Shown: piece after piece, positions 1-7,916 of the stretch
Numbering within the stretch: position 1 is the first letter of the stretch
Layout: each line of letters begins with the position of its first letter
Origin: Psychrobacter arenosus
GTDB lineage: Bacteria; Pseudomonadota; Gammaproteobacteria; Pseudomonadales; Moraxellaceae
Reading direction: 5' to 3'
NCBI RefSeq assembly: GCF_904848165.1
Contig: NZ_LR884459.1
Coordinates: forward strand, 1,674,001 to 1,738,000
Length of the DNA: 64,000 nt
Program-made: the position numbers and the translations under genes
Notes under the pieces: model-generated
Seen by the model: the letters and a program-made list of their open reading frames with translations, nothing else
Told to the model about the DNA's origin: nothing
Databases searched by the model: none

Positions 1-155
1 GGTCAATTATGGCGGATAAACCGATAGCCGTACTAAGCAAGCTATCGGTAAATCTAGCGATTACTATTACAGTATTTCCTAGCTAAAACTTAATTACCTA
101 TAGCGTAACAATTAATAGAATACTCTAGTAATAATAAAGCCTTAGCAGCATAAAT
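1..155. other. Intergenic, window edge
   Basis: No open frame or convincing hairpin terminator is visible. The sequence is AT-rich and lies downstream of the minus-strand lipoprotein gene that ends at 156. Confidence 0.4.
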
Positions 156-557
156 CTATTCTACTTTAGTAGTATCTGTAGCAGTTTCGTCAAGTGTAGG
201 GTCACCCTCTTTTACTACAGGCACGGTACCATCGGCAGGAGCTGCATCAGCATCGGCAGTGATTTCAGTAGTATCTGGCTGTGCAGCAGCATCCGTGGTG
301 GCCATATCGCCTTCTGCCATAGCTGTTTCGGTGCCTTCAGTCGTTGTGGCGGCTGGTGCGGCAGTGGTTTCAAATTCCACCACTTCTGCTTCTGGTGCAT
401 TGGCACGCGCTATTTCAGCTGCTTCGTCTACTTTATCAGGAGCGGTGACCGCTTCATGTTTTTCTCCACAAGCACTTAGGCCCATAGCGAGTAGCATTGC
501 GGTGACGATTGCCAATACAGGCTTATTTAAAGTGCTTTGGGTTACTGATTTAGTCAT
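156..557 (-). CDS. Small Ala/Thr-rich lipoprotein, function unknown
   Basis: The 133-residue product starts with a signal peptide of type II. A short charged start (MTKSVTQ) is followed by a hydrophobic stretch and a lipobox LSAC, so the mature protein should begin at the cysteine near residue 30 and be lipid-anchored. The rest is low-complexity, rich in Ala, Thr, Glu and Asp (many TTD, ATT and AAP runs), with no recognisable domain. A GAGG ribosome-binding site sits five bases before the ATG. The gene stands alone and is transcribed away from rpsU. I do not recognise a function. A flexible periplasmic tether or spacer is possible but is only a guess. Confidence 0.75.
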   Translation of the reverse strand: MTKSVTQSTLNKPVLAIVTAMLLAMGLSACGEKHEAVTAPDKVDEAAEIARANAPEAEVVEFETTAAPAATTTEGTETAMAEGDMATTDAAAQPDTTEITADADAAPADGTVPVVKEGDPTLDETATDTTKVE

Positions 558-1112
558 ATCATCCTCTATATTTTATGCCCAGTACGGGCCGTGATTAGTG
601 AGCAAAAATTTTGTGCAGAATACAATAAAAATTGTTTACTTAACATAGCAAAATCGTTTATTTGAAACCGTTTTCACCCTAGTCAACTTCCCAGATATCA
701 TAACTCAACTATTATAGTTCAAATACCATGGAATAGTTCCGCTTAACCTACTGACAAAAATACTGAGTCGCTCAACCAAATATCAGCGCAATCTTAGTAG
801 CAATAAAGGGACTAAAAATAGCTCGCACCCTTTGATAGCCCGCTATAATAGCCGCTGATCAGATATTGACATAACGCCCTTATTATTGTACTATATCCGC
901 CCTTATGCTATAGCTGTTGTTCAGACTATCAGTATAAAGATTATTCTTAGCTGTAGTGAAATAATAGTAACGACTTGATTTATTTAGTCATTATTATTTT
1001 CTATAGTTTCCTAGTTTGAGCTGATGCCTGCACAGTTGAGACCGTGCGGCTAATACTAATCACACAGCCAAGCTAATGCCCTTATTGTCTCAATCCAAAC
1101 GAAGGAGTCTTC
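558..1112. other. Intergenic region upstream of rpsU
   Basis: About 550 bases between divergent genes with no supported coding frame. It must hold the promoters of the lipoprotein gene and of rpsU. I could not pick out a convincing -35/-10 pair by eye. Confidence 0.4.
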
Positions 1113-1328
1113 ATGCCTGCAGTTAAGGTTAAAGAAAACGAACCTGTTGATATCGCTATCCGTCGCTTCAAGCGCGCTTGCGAAAAAGCTGGTGTATTGT
1201 CTGATGTCCGTAAGCGTGAGTTTTATGAAAAACCAACGCAAGAGCGTAAGCGTAAAAAAGCGGCCGCGGTTAAGCGTTATAAGAAAAAACTACAGCGCGA
1301 GTCTATCCGCACGACTCGTAAGTACTAG
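1113..1328 (+). CDS. rpsU: 30S ribosomal protein S21
   Basis: A 71-residue, very basic protein of the usual bS21 length. It has the family signature near the start ([12 protein letters not shown]) and the Lys/Arg-rich tail ([13 protein letters not shown]). S21 binds the 30S platform near the anti-Shine-Dalgarno region and helps initiation. A strong AAGGAG site lies six bases before the ATG. It is followed by its own hairpin terminator, then by the yqeY-like gene. That partnership is common in gammaproteobacteria, where rpsU often precedes dnaG and rpoD; those two are not here. Confidence 0.97.
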   Translation: MPAVKVKENEPVDIAIRRFKRACEKAGVLSDVRKREFYEKPTQERKRKKAAAVKRYKKKLQRESIRTTRKY

Positions 1329-1385
1329 TCGTCATTATTAAGAATTAAGTTGCTATCCCTTTATTCTTAATATGAGTTTTATAAG

Positions 1386-1421
1386 CGCCACTGTTATCAA
1401 ATGATATCAGTGGCGTTTTTT
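1386..1421 (+). terminator. Rho-independent terminator of rpsU
   Basis: Stem CGCCACTG/CAGTGGCG encloses a second small ATCA/TGAT pairing and is followed by six T residues. It lies 57 bases after the rpsU stop codon. Confidence 0.85.
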
Positions 1422-1516
1422 ATGCTAAACTTTTTGACAATTTTGCGGGCATTAGTAATGCCGCTACCTTTTGCCAATCTGTCCTAACTCTCTAAGCACC
1501 CCGCTAAGGAATAATA

Positions 1517-1966
1517 ATGAGCGAATTAAAAAATACCCTGACTGAAGCCGTAAAAACTGCTATGCGAGCGCGTGAGCTAGAAAAAGTGAAAGTTTTGCGT
1601 AATGTGCAAGCTGTGGTTAAACAAATTGAAATCGATCGCCAAGTTGAGTTAACCGATACCGACGTCCTCGACATTCTGCAAAAGCAGCTTAAGCAACGTC
1701 AAGAATCGCTCACTATCTTTACCGATAATGGCCGTGAAGACTTAGCAGAAAAAGAGCAGTTTGAAATTGATATCATCAATGAGTTTATGCCGCAGCAAAT
1801 GGATGATGCCGAGTTGGCCGCTATGGTTAATGCTGAAATTGCTGAGCAAGGCGCTACTTCTATGCGCGATATGGGCAAAGTGATGGGCGTATTAAAAGCT
1901 AAGACTACCGGCAAAGCCGACCCAGCTATCGTTTCTAAATTGGTTAAGCAAGCGCTGCAAGGCTAA
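1517..1966 (+). CDS. yqeY: GatB/YqeY domain protein
   Basis: 149 residues, the normal length for stand-alone YqeY proteins, which resemble the tail domain of the GatB amidotransferase subunit. Typical family stretches are seen: MRARELEKVKVLRN near the start, KQRQESL in the middle, and TGKADPAIVSKLVKQAL at the end. The molecular role is unsettled; a link to tRNA-dependent amidation or tRNA binding is inferred from GatB. A TAAGGA ribosome-binding site precedes the ATG. It lies immediately downstream of rpsU, though a terminator intervenes. Confidence 0.92.
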   Translation: MSELKNTLTEAVKTAMRARELEKVKVLRNVQAVVKQIEIDRQVELTDTDVLDILQKQLKQRQESLTIFTDNGREDLAEKEQFEIDIINEFMPQQMDDAELAAMVNAEIAEQGATSMRDMGKVMGVLKAKTTGKADPAIVSKLVKQALQG

Positions 1967-2089
1967 TAGCATTAGGCGGTCTCTTGAACCGTTAAGGTAT
2001 TGACCGCGAAGCTACTACAAGAATACTCACAGATAGTCTGCGTCAAATAAACCGCGTCCTTACGAGCATGCCTCATAACGACAAAAAAT

Positions 2090-3823
2090 TTACGGTTTAA
2101 AGTCGCGGGCTATCTTGGTTTTGGCTATTTCATTATCAATAGCCGCTATCAAAGAAGGCTGCTTAGCTTGCTTAGCGACACTGAGTCCTTGGGTTAAAGA
2201 CACCAGAGCATCACTATAACGCCCGCGCCAAAACTCCGTTTGACCGCGATAGCGTAAGGCATTAATCGTGGCTATTTGTGCTAATTTGGCATCTGCAGTA
2301 TGTTTTGCCAGATAGTCATTGGCCTTTTGTAGCCCTTGCCAGGCCTGTAAATCGCTTTCTTGCTGCTGAATCAACGGTTTTAACAGGGTCTGTGCCTCTT
2401 GTGCTTGGCCTAACGTAATCAAAGCCTCTGCTAAATAAACTCGCAAATCCCGGCGCTCAGGATATAGACGCTGCTGGGCTTGCAAAATATCAGCCGCCTG
2501 TTGCCAATCGCCCTTAGCACTGGCTATCTCACTGCGGGTAATAGAAAGCAGGGGCTCTAGAGCCGCTTGCTCGCTAGCACTCTTTTGCAATAAGGGGGCT
2601 AAGGTCTTTGTCGCCGCCTCATAGCGCTGCTGACTGGCCTGCCAATGACTCAATGCTAAAGTCGCCCCTACGCTATGTTTAGCGGCGGTTTGTAGAGTAG
2701 GCTCATTGGCCTGTTTCGACAATAATTGCACCCGCCAATACAGCAAGTCAAACAATGCTTCATGACGCAGCTGCCGGTTTAAAGGCACGGCAGGAAATTG
2801 TTGAGCGCGGCTTTGTGCTTCACTTAAACGCTCATTACTCAGAGGATGCGAGCGAATAAAGCTAGGCAAAAACCCCTTATCCACTTGGTTTAGTTGGCTG
2901 CGGGCATTCATCGTAGCAAAAAAGCGTGGCATAGCTTTCGGATCAAACCCCGCTTGGGTCATGATTTGCATACCCACCCGATCGGCCTCGCGCTCATTGG
3001 AGCGGCTAAAGGCCATCTGACTGTCTAAGGCTACGGTTTGGCTGCCCATCATGATAGCGGTCGCCGCGTCACCATCTGCTGATGAAGCGGCAATCGCTGC
3101 CAACAGACCACCAATTTGTAATAGCAGCGCATTGCGGCGGGCTTCACTGCTGTGCTCATAGTGGCGTTGGCTTAAATGGGCGACTTCGTGCGCTAAGACA
3201 CTCGCCACTTCATCCATACTTTTGGCTGAGGTAATGGTGCCAGTATGCAGACCGATAACGCCGCCTGGTATCGCAAAAGCATTAATAGACGGGTCATTGA
3301 CAATCACTAGCGCTAACGGGGCTTGCTGGCGGACTTGCGCATTTAATTGCCAAGTGAGGTCATGCATCACGGTCTGCACCCAAGGGTCGTTGAGAGCAAT
3401 CACTTCATTATTCAGCTGTTGTAGCGACCACTCCCCTACCATGCGGTTTTGATGCTGATCGGCAAAGCTAACGCCTTGACGGCTCAAATCGGGAATGCGC
3501 AATGCGTTAGCGCTATCTCTATTGGCAGTGGCACTGTTAAAGCCACTGCTATTAAAACTACTGTTATCAAAGCCACTATTATTAAAGTCACCGCTGCTAA
3601 AACCACGGTCAGTATTACTGTTAGCTGCCGTCATATCGCTATAAGCACTAGGCTCATAAGCACTGCTCGCAGCCATAGCTACAGGCTGGGCGCTGGTGAA
3701 ACTACAGGCTAACGTACCTAACATAATCGTTGCTACGCTATGAGGTCGAACTCGTGGTGCGGTTTGCAGGCGCCCCCTTAACCACTGATTGGAGCTTTGG
3801 CGGCGCTGAAGGAAGGGGGTCAT
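2090..3823 (-). CDS. BepA-like periplasmic M48 metalloprotease with TPR tail
   Basis: From the ATG at 3823 the protein has 577 residues. An upstream GTG at 3907 is possible but would bury the signal peptide. Domains in order: a signal sequence (roughly residues 28-52); an odd Asn/Ser/Gly/Phe-rich linker (about 70-100) with repeated NSSGF-like units; a peptidase M48 domain with the zinc motif HEVAH at 212-216 and the third ligand Glu279 in NEREAD; then TPR-like helices from about 380 to the end. BepA (YfgC) assists or degrades LptD and other outer-membrane proteins. The same architecture here suggests that role. It is the longest member I would expect because of the linker. Confidence 0.88.
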   Translation of the reverse strand: MTPFLQRRQSSNQWLRGRLQTAPRVRPHSVATIMLGTLACSFTSAQPVAMAASSAYEPSAYSDMTAANSNTDRGFSSGDFNNSGFDNSSFNSSGFNSATANRDSANALRIPDLSRQGVSFADQHQNRMVGEWSLQQLNNEVIALNDPWVQTVMHDLTWQLNAQVRQQAPLALVIVNDPSINAFAIPGGVIGLHTGTITSAKSMDEVASVLAHEVAHLSQRHYEHSSEARRNALLLQIGGLLAAIAASSADGDAATAIMMGSQTVALDSQMAFSRSNEREADRVGMQIMTQAGFDPKAMPRFFATMNARSQLNQVDKGFLPSFIRSHPLSNERLSEAQSRAQQFPAVPLNRQLRHEALFDLLYWRVQLLSKQANEPTLQTAAKHSVGATLALSHWQASQQRYEAATKTLAPLLQKSASEQAALEPLLSITRSEIASAKGDWQQAADILQAQQRLYPERRDLRVYLAEALITLGQAQEAQTLLKPLIQQQESDLQAWQGLQKANDYLAKHTADAKLAQIATINALRYRGQTEFWRGRYSDALVSLTQGLSVAKQAKQPSLIAAIDNEIAKTKIARDFKP

Positions 3824-4162
3824 AAGGACTCGCTTGTATAATGAAGAACAGAGATTGCTTATAATAGGCCCATTGCCCGACTTAGGATGGTTAGAGCTTA
3901 TTTGCACTGGCCTGTCTAGAGATGGTTAATAGCAACAGTATAAGGTGGCCATACTATAGCGACTTATCTGTGAGCTTTGACTATACGAGCTTGCTGAACA
4001 AGGGTCAATATCTTGCACGGTTATTGCCCTATTGAGTGAGATTACAGAAATAAATGAGCTTAAAAACAGCGATTTAAGCCCGTATCGTTTTAGATAAACC
4101 CGACCTAGCATTTTTAGCTATCCTATTGTCATTATAAATATTTATTTTATTAGGTTGTTGCC
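3824..4162. other. Divergent promoter region, BepA-like / TusA-like
   Basis: About 340 bases between divergent genes. A 61-codon minus-strand frame at 3926-4111 has no ribosome-binding site and no protein-like composition, so I left it out. No clear operator seen. Confidence 0.35.
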
Positions 4163-4651
4163 ATGACTTCTATATCTACTAGCGCTTGCTCTACTCAACT
4201 TAGTCCTAAAGTATCCGAGCAGGACCAAGCGTTATTAGAGCAGCTATTGCCGCTCACGCCGGTCACGATGACCACTGCCTCCGATGCGCTACCCATTGTA
4301 GCTGTAGTCGATGGTCGGGGATTGGCCTGTCCTTTACCCTTGCTCAAAACCAAGGTGGCCTTACGCAGCGTCGATACAGGGGAAGCCCTGTATGTGGTAG
4401 CTACTGATCCCAACTCCACTGCGGATATAGCCGCCTTCTGTCGCCAGAGTGGGGCAAAAACCTTGGGCAATACGGCGAGCGCTCAACTAGAACTATACCT
4501 GCAATATCAAAGCGATAGTAAAAGTATACGTGGGACTGACACTAATGACTCGTCAGCAGAGACCGTAGTAAGTAATAATGCTGTGAAAAAGGGCTCAGCT
4601 GATACATTATTTCACTTCATCATTACCAAAACTGATAGCAACTGCGCTTAG
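4163..4651 (+). CDS. TusA-like sulfurtransferase with extra low-complexity segments
   Basis: 162 residues, about twice the length of TusA. The core fold starts near residue 48 with VDGRGLACPLPLLK, containing the active CPxP-type cysteine (CPLP) that carries persulfide sulfur in tRNA thiolation and related pathways. The central helix (NSTADIAAFCRQSG) follows. The last beta strand of the fold is probably the C-terminal FHFIITK. Between them lies an inserted Ser/Thr/Asp-rich loop of about 35 residues, and about 45 extra residues precede the core. Whether it acts as TusA, YedF or another SirA-family carrier cannot be decided from sequence. No tus or dsr partner genes are adjacent. Confidence 0.8.
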   Translation: MTSISTSACSTQLSPKVSEQDQALLEQLLPLTPVTMTTASDALPIVAVVDGRGLACPLPLLKTKVALRSVDTGEALYVVATDPNSTADIAAFCRQSGAKTLGNTASAQLELYLQYQSDSKSIRGTDTNDSSAETVVSNNAVKKGSADTLFHFIITKTDSNCA

Positions 4652-5125
4652 ATATCCTTTACAATTAGGGCTAATCTGCTTTTATTACAACCCACTGCTA
4701 GAGCTTGAGTTAAGCAATTTCAGTTAAGACAAAAGTCTAGCGGTTGGTTTTATTTACTATAACGATTAAGCACTAGGTAAGATTGGGATTTTTCTATAAT
4801 TTTTACTTTGTTCATCCCAATTTATCGTATCGCTTTTATTGATAAAGCAATCCCGATAGTTTAATACCCATTGAAACTGGTTTAGGCTTACTTGATAAAA
4901 ATAAAAGTCTGCTATCAGTAATATGATATTTCTAGTGTCATCAATTGCTTATACACTAGGGTATAGCCAGTATTTTATAAGGTATGGCTTAAGTCTAATA
5001 GCCGTAGCGATATAAACGTAAGCTGTGGTAGTCACAATAGCCGTTATATCTCTACTAAGCTCATTTTAAGCAATAGTAGTCGTTTAAATATTCATAGTTG
5101 TCGGTCAAATATTAAGGTTTATCTC
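4652..5125. other. Intergenic leader of rpoH
   Basis: 474 bases upstream of rpoH with no coding frame. Heat-shock sigma genes often have several promoters and a structured leader, but I could not identify a specific one here. Confidence 0.35.
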
Positions 5126-6163
5126 ATGGCAAACACATCCACCACAGGCACAGTCTCTACCGCCGCCAGCAAGTCTAGCGCTAAGCAGACCGGCGCCACG
5201 AAGTCCGCTGCACCTGCTAGTGGAGCGACGAACATGACGCCAAAACCGCCTTATGACGCGACTGCTTTGGCCAGTACCAGCACGCGCGATTTAGTGCCTG
5301 CTATGCCCACCCATTTAAGTGCGCCTGGGGTTAATTTAGGGGCTTATATCAATACGGTACATCAAATTCCTATTTTGACCACAGAGCAGGAGCAAGAGCT
5401 GGCCCATCGCTATTATGATGAAGGCGATGTCGAAGCGGCCCGACTTTTAGTGATGTCCCATCTGCGCTTCGTGATTCATATTGCTCGCAGTTATTCTGGC
5501 TATGGGTTACCTCAAGGCGATCTAATTCAGGAAGGTAACTTAGGCTTAATGAAAGCGGTCAAACGCTTTGACCCCAATAAAGGCGTGCGTTTAGTTTCGT
5601 TTGCAGTGCATTGGATTAAAGCGGAAATTCACGAGTTTGTTATTCGCAACTGGCGTATTGTCAAAGTAGCGACGACCAAAGCCCATCGTAAACTGTTCTT
5701 TAATTTGCGCAGTCTTAAAAAAACCAATAACCAGCTGACTTTAGAAGAAGCAGACGCTATCGCAAACGATTTAAACGTTACCCGCAAGCAAGTGCTGGAA
5801 ATGGAGTCGCGCCTGACGTCATACGATGCTTCGTTTGAAGCGCAATCTAGCGACGACGATGATGGCCGTTATGCCCCGCAATTGTTTTTAGAAGATGGCG
5901 TAGACCCTGCTGAAATGGTTGAAGAGGCCGATTGGGAAGACAATAATACTTCCGCTCTAATTGCCGCTATGGACACTTTGGATGAACGCTCGCGCGATAT
6001 CGTCGAGCAGCGTTGGTTGTCGGAGCAAAAATCGACCTTGCACGAGTTAGCAGCGGTGTATGATATTTCTGCAGAGCGGGTACGGCAGATTGAAAAAAAT
6101 GCTATGGAAAAAATTAAAGAAGCGATGACCATTGAAAGTGTGATTATGCCGGACGATATCTAA
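5126..6163 (+). CDS. rpoH: RNA polymerase heat-shock sigma factor RpoH (sigma-32)
   Basis: 345 residues; typical RpoH is about 285. The extra is an N-terminal Ala/Ser/Thr-rich stretch of about 59 residues. An in-frame ATG at codon 60 would give a standard-length protein of 286. Region 2 is intact (HLRFVIHIARSYSGYG, then QGDLIQEGNLGLMKAV and the -10 recognition helix VHWIKAEIHEFVIRNWRIVK). The RpoH-specific box (HRKLFFNLR) is at about 188-195, and region 4 has its helix-turn-helix near the end (ERVRQIEKNAMEKIKE). It directs RNA polymerase to heat-shock genes. Its stability is usually set by DnaK and FtsH. Confidence 0.95.
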   Translation: MANTSTTGTVSTAASKSSAKQTGATKSAAPASGATNMTPKPPYDATALASTSTRDLVPAMPTHLSAPGVNLGAYINTVHQIPILTTEQEQELAHRYYDEGDVEAARLLVMSHLRFVIHIARSYSGYGLPQGDLIQEGNLGLMKAVKRFDPNKGVRLVSFAVHWIKAEIHEFVIRNWRIVKVATTKAHRKLFFNLRSLKKTNNQLTLEEADAIANDLNVTRKQVLEMESRLTSYDASFEAQSSDDDDGRYAPQLFLEDGVDPAEMVEEADWEDNNTSALIAAMDTLDERSRDIVEQRWLSEQKSTLHELAAVYDISAERVRQIEKNAMEKIKEAMTIESVIMPDDI

Positions 6164-6200
6164 GCGTTGTCTTTGCCACCCCTATTAAAGTGACCCACTT

Positions 6201-6566
6201 ATGCTAAATTGGATTGGAATCGCTGCTGTGAATATGGCGGTAGCGGTAGGACTCGGCGCTTTTGGGGCGCATGGTCTGAAAAAAGTCGCTACAGCTGCCC
6301 AATTAGACTGGTGGCATACGGCGACTTTATATTTATTAGTGCACGCTTTAGGTTTGCTCGCTATCGGCATTATGATTCGCTTACAGATAGCCACTCAAAC
6401 CCCAGCTTGGCTACTGCAAATAGGCAGTTTAATTTTTGCCGGCAGTCTGTATGCTATGGCTCTAGGCGCCCCTCGTTGGTTAGGAGCTATCACGCCTATT
6501 GGCGGTACCTTTATGATTATCGGCTGGCTCTGGTTGGCAGTGAGCGCTTTTCGTTATCAAGGCTAG
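6201..6566 (+). CDS. DUF423 family small membrane protein
   Basis: 121 residues with about four hydrophobic segments. The DUF423 signature is at the start (GAFGAHGLKK), followed by QLDWWHTATLYLLVHALGLL and the C-terminal GAITPIGGTFMIIGWLWLA. It resembles E. coli YgdD. The function of the family is unknown; it is an inner-membrane protein. It sits 37 bases after rpoH with no terminator seen between, so co-transcription with rpoH is possible. Confidence 0.9.
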   Translation: MLNWIGIAAVNMAVAVGLGAFGAHGLKKVATAAQLDWWHTATLYLLVHALGLLAIGIMIRLQIATQTPAWLLQIGSLIFAGSLYAMALGAPRWLGAITPIGGTFMIIGWLWLAVSAFRYQG

Positions 6567-6685
6567 TGGCAACGTTGCTATTATTAGCACAATTGCTATA
6601 GTAGTGCTGGCTTAGCGGCCGATTAATTGAGTCTGCTAGCTGCTAGCTGCTATTATTTCCCTATAGGATTATCGAGGAAGCCCTA

Positions 6686-6886
6686 ATGAGTACCGTGATC
6701 GTCAATGGTAAGACCATGCAAACTACCCATCAAACTGTCCAGCTGCTAGTGAATGAGCTGAGCTTGAGCGCAGGCCGTTATGCGGTTGAAGTGAATGGCG
6801 AATTGGTGCCTAAGAGCCAGTTGGATCAGACGCCTATTAAAGAAGGCATGGTAATTGAGGTGGTGCAAGCGGTTGGTGGCGGTTAA
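6686..6886 (+). CDS. thiS: Sulfur carrier protein ThiS
   Basis: 66 residues with a ubiquitin-like fold and the essential C-terminal Gly-Gly (EVVQAVGGG). That glycine is adenylated and then thiocarboxylated to donate sulfur to the thiazole ring of thiamine. The ribosome-binding site GAGGAAG lies six bases before the ATG. Its usual partner thiG is not downstream: the gene is followed by a terminator. The partner must therefore lie elsewhere if the thiazole pathway is complete. Confidence 0.9.
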   Translation: MSTVIVNGKTMQTTHQTVQLLVNELSLSAGRYAVEVNGELVPKSQLDQTPIKEGMVIEVVQAVGGG

Positions 6887-6989
6887 TCTCATTAGTGAGC
6901 CGTAGCGCCTATTGATAAACTTATTTTTTATTATCTAGCCTTGTATAACTTGGCTTTATATTACCTGAACTTATTAAATTATGAACAAG

Positions 6990-7027
6990 AAAAAGCCCGC
7001 CTTATCAGATGATATCGCGGGCTTTTT
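6990..7027 (+). terminator. Rho-independent terminator of thiS
   Basis: Nine-pair stem AAAGCCCGC/GCGGGCTTT with a 16-base loop, ending in a short T run. It closes the rpoH-DUF423-thiS stretch. Confidence 0.85.
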
Positions 7028-7189
7028 ATGGTTTCATGTTTATTAAAATATCCACTTAAACAACTTAGCAAATCTCCTTTTAATCTGTTGAAACCAATCT
7101 GTTATAACTTTAATTTTTTATTCCACTACAATCAATTTTATTCTACTGTATTACTAGTAAATGCCTACTCATTATGGCATTGCCAGTTA

Positions 7190-7573
7190 TTATGGCATTG
7201 CCAGATCTGTGCTCTCTTCCATCTCTAAAGGCTGGGCATCCCGCTTACCACCACGCGCCTTACGTTCAATTCTGGTTTTATATTTACGCACTTGGCGATC
7301 GAGCTTGTCGGCCATCTCATTAATGGCTTGATACATATTATCATCACTGGCTTGGACGAACATCTCTTGTCCAGATACGCGCATAATGGCTTCTGCTTTA
7401 TGATTATTTTTACCATTGCCGGCGGATTCTGCACGGTTATTATCTAGCGATAGGATAACTTTAATGCTTTGAATTTGATCAAAATGGCGTTCAACTTTTT
7501 CGAGCTTGTCCATGACGGCTGCTTTCATAGCGTCAGTAATGCTGATGTGATGGCCACTGATGGAAATATTCAT
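7190..7573 (-). CDS. hpf: Ribosome hibernation promoting factor (HPF/YfiA family)
   Basis: From the ATG at 7573 (AAGGAACAGG upstream) the protein has 127 residues and starts MNISISGHHISIT, the family start. An upstream in-frame extension to 7657 has no support. This is close to short-type HPF length, lacking the dimerising tail of long HPF. It has the conserved basic C-terminal region (ADKLDRQVRKYKTRIERK). HPF blocks the decoding centre and promotes 100S ribosome dimers in stationary phase. It follows rpoN on the same strand, the conserved rpoN-hpf order in proteobacteria. Confidence 0.92.
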   Translation of the reverse strand: MNISISGHHISITDAMKAAVMDKLEKVERHFDQIQSIKVILSLDNNRAESAGNGKNNHKAEAIMRVSGQEMFVQASDDNMYQAINEMADKLDRQVRKYKTRIERKARGGKRDAQPLEMEESTDLAMP

Positions 7574-7916
7574 ATGCCTGTTCCTTGTGATAATCGTGTC
7601 ATAAAGAGCAGTTGTAGCGCTGAACCTTAGCGTGTTGACAACTGCATCCCGTCTCAACTCTGCATAATATAACCTTTTGATAAAAAAGACTTTTATTTAT
7701 CATTTCTTATCTAATAAGATTTTCTAAGCTCAAAATCCGTCTTTTTTGCTAAGTTATTATTGCTTAAGAGACAGTCTTAATTTGTCATGAAAACACCCAA
7801 CTGGCAAGGTCTTAATATGTAAGTATTTGTAAATATTACTTTTGTTTTTATCAGATTTTTATATAATCGAAAAATTTTATTTTTAATCCTAAGCGTCTAT
7901 TGCGCAAACGGCTACT
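7574..7916. other. Intergenic between rpoN and hpf
   Basis: 343 bases between two same-strand genes, longer than usual for this pair. On the minus strand a TATATT-like -10 box about 90 bases before the hpf ATG suggests hpf may have its own promoter. This is only a by-eye match. Confidence 0.3.

Noticed and set aside
3926..4111. 61-codon minus-strand frame
   Set aside because: No ribosome-binding site, odd composition, lies in a divergent promoter region.
7028..7228. 66-codon plus-strand frame after thiS
   Set aside because: Begins inside the thiS terminator and overlaps hpf; composition is that of AT-rich noncoding DNA.
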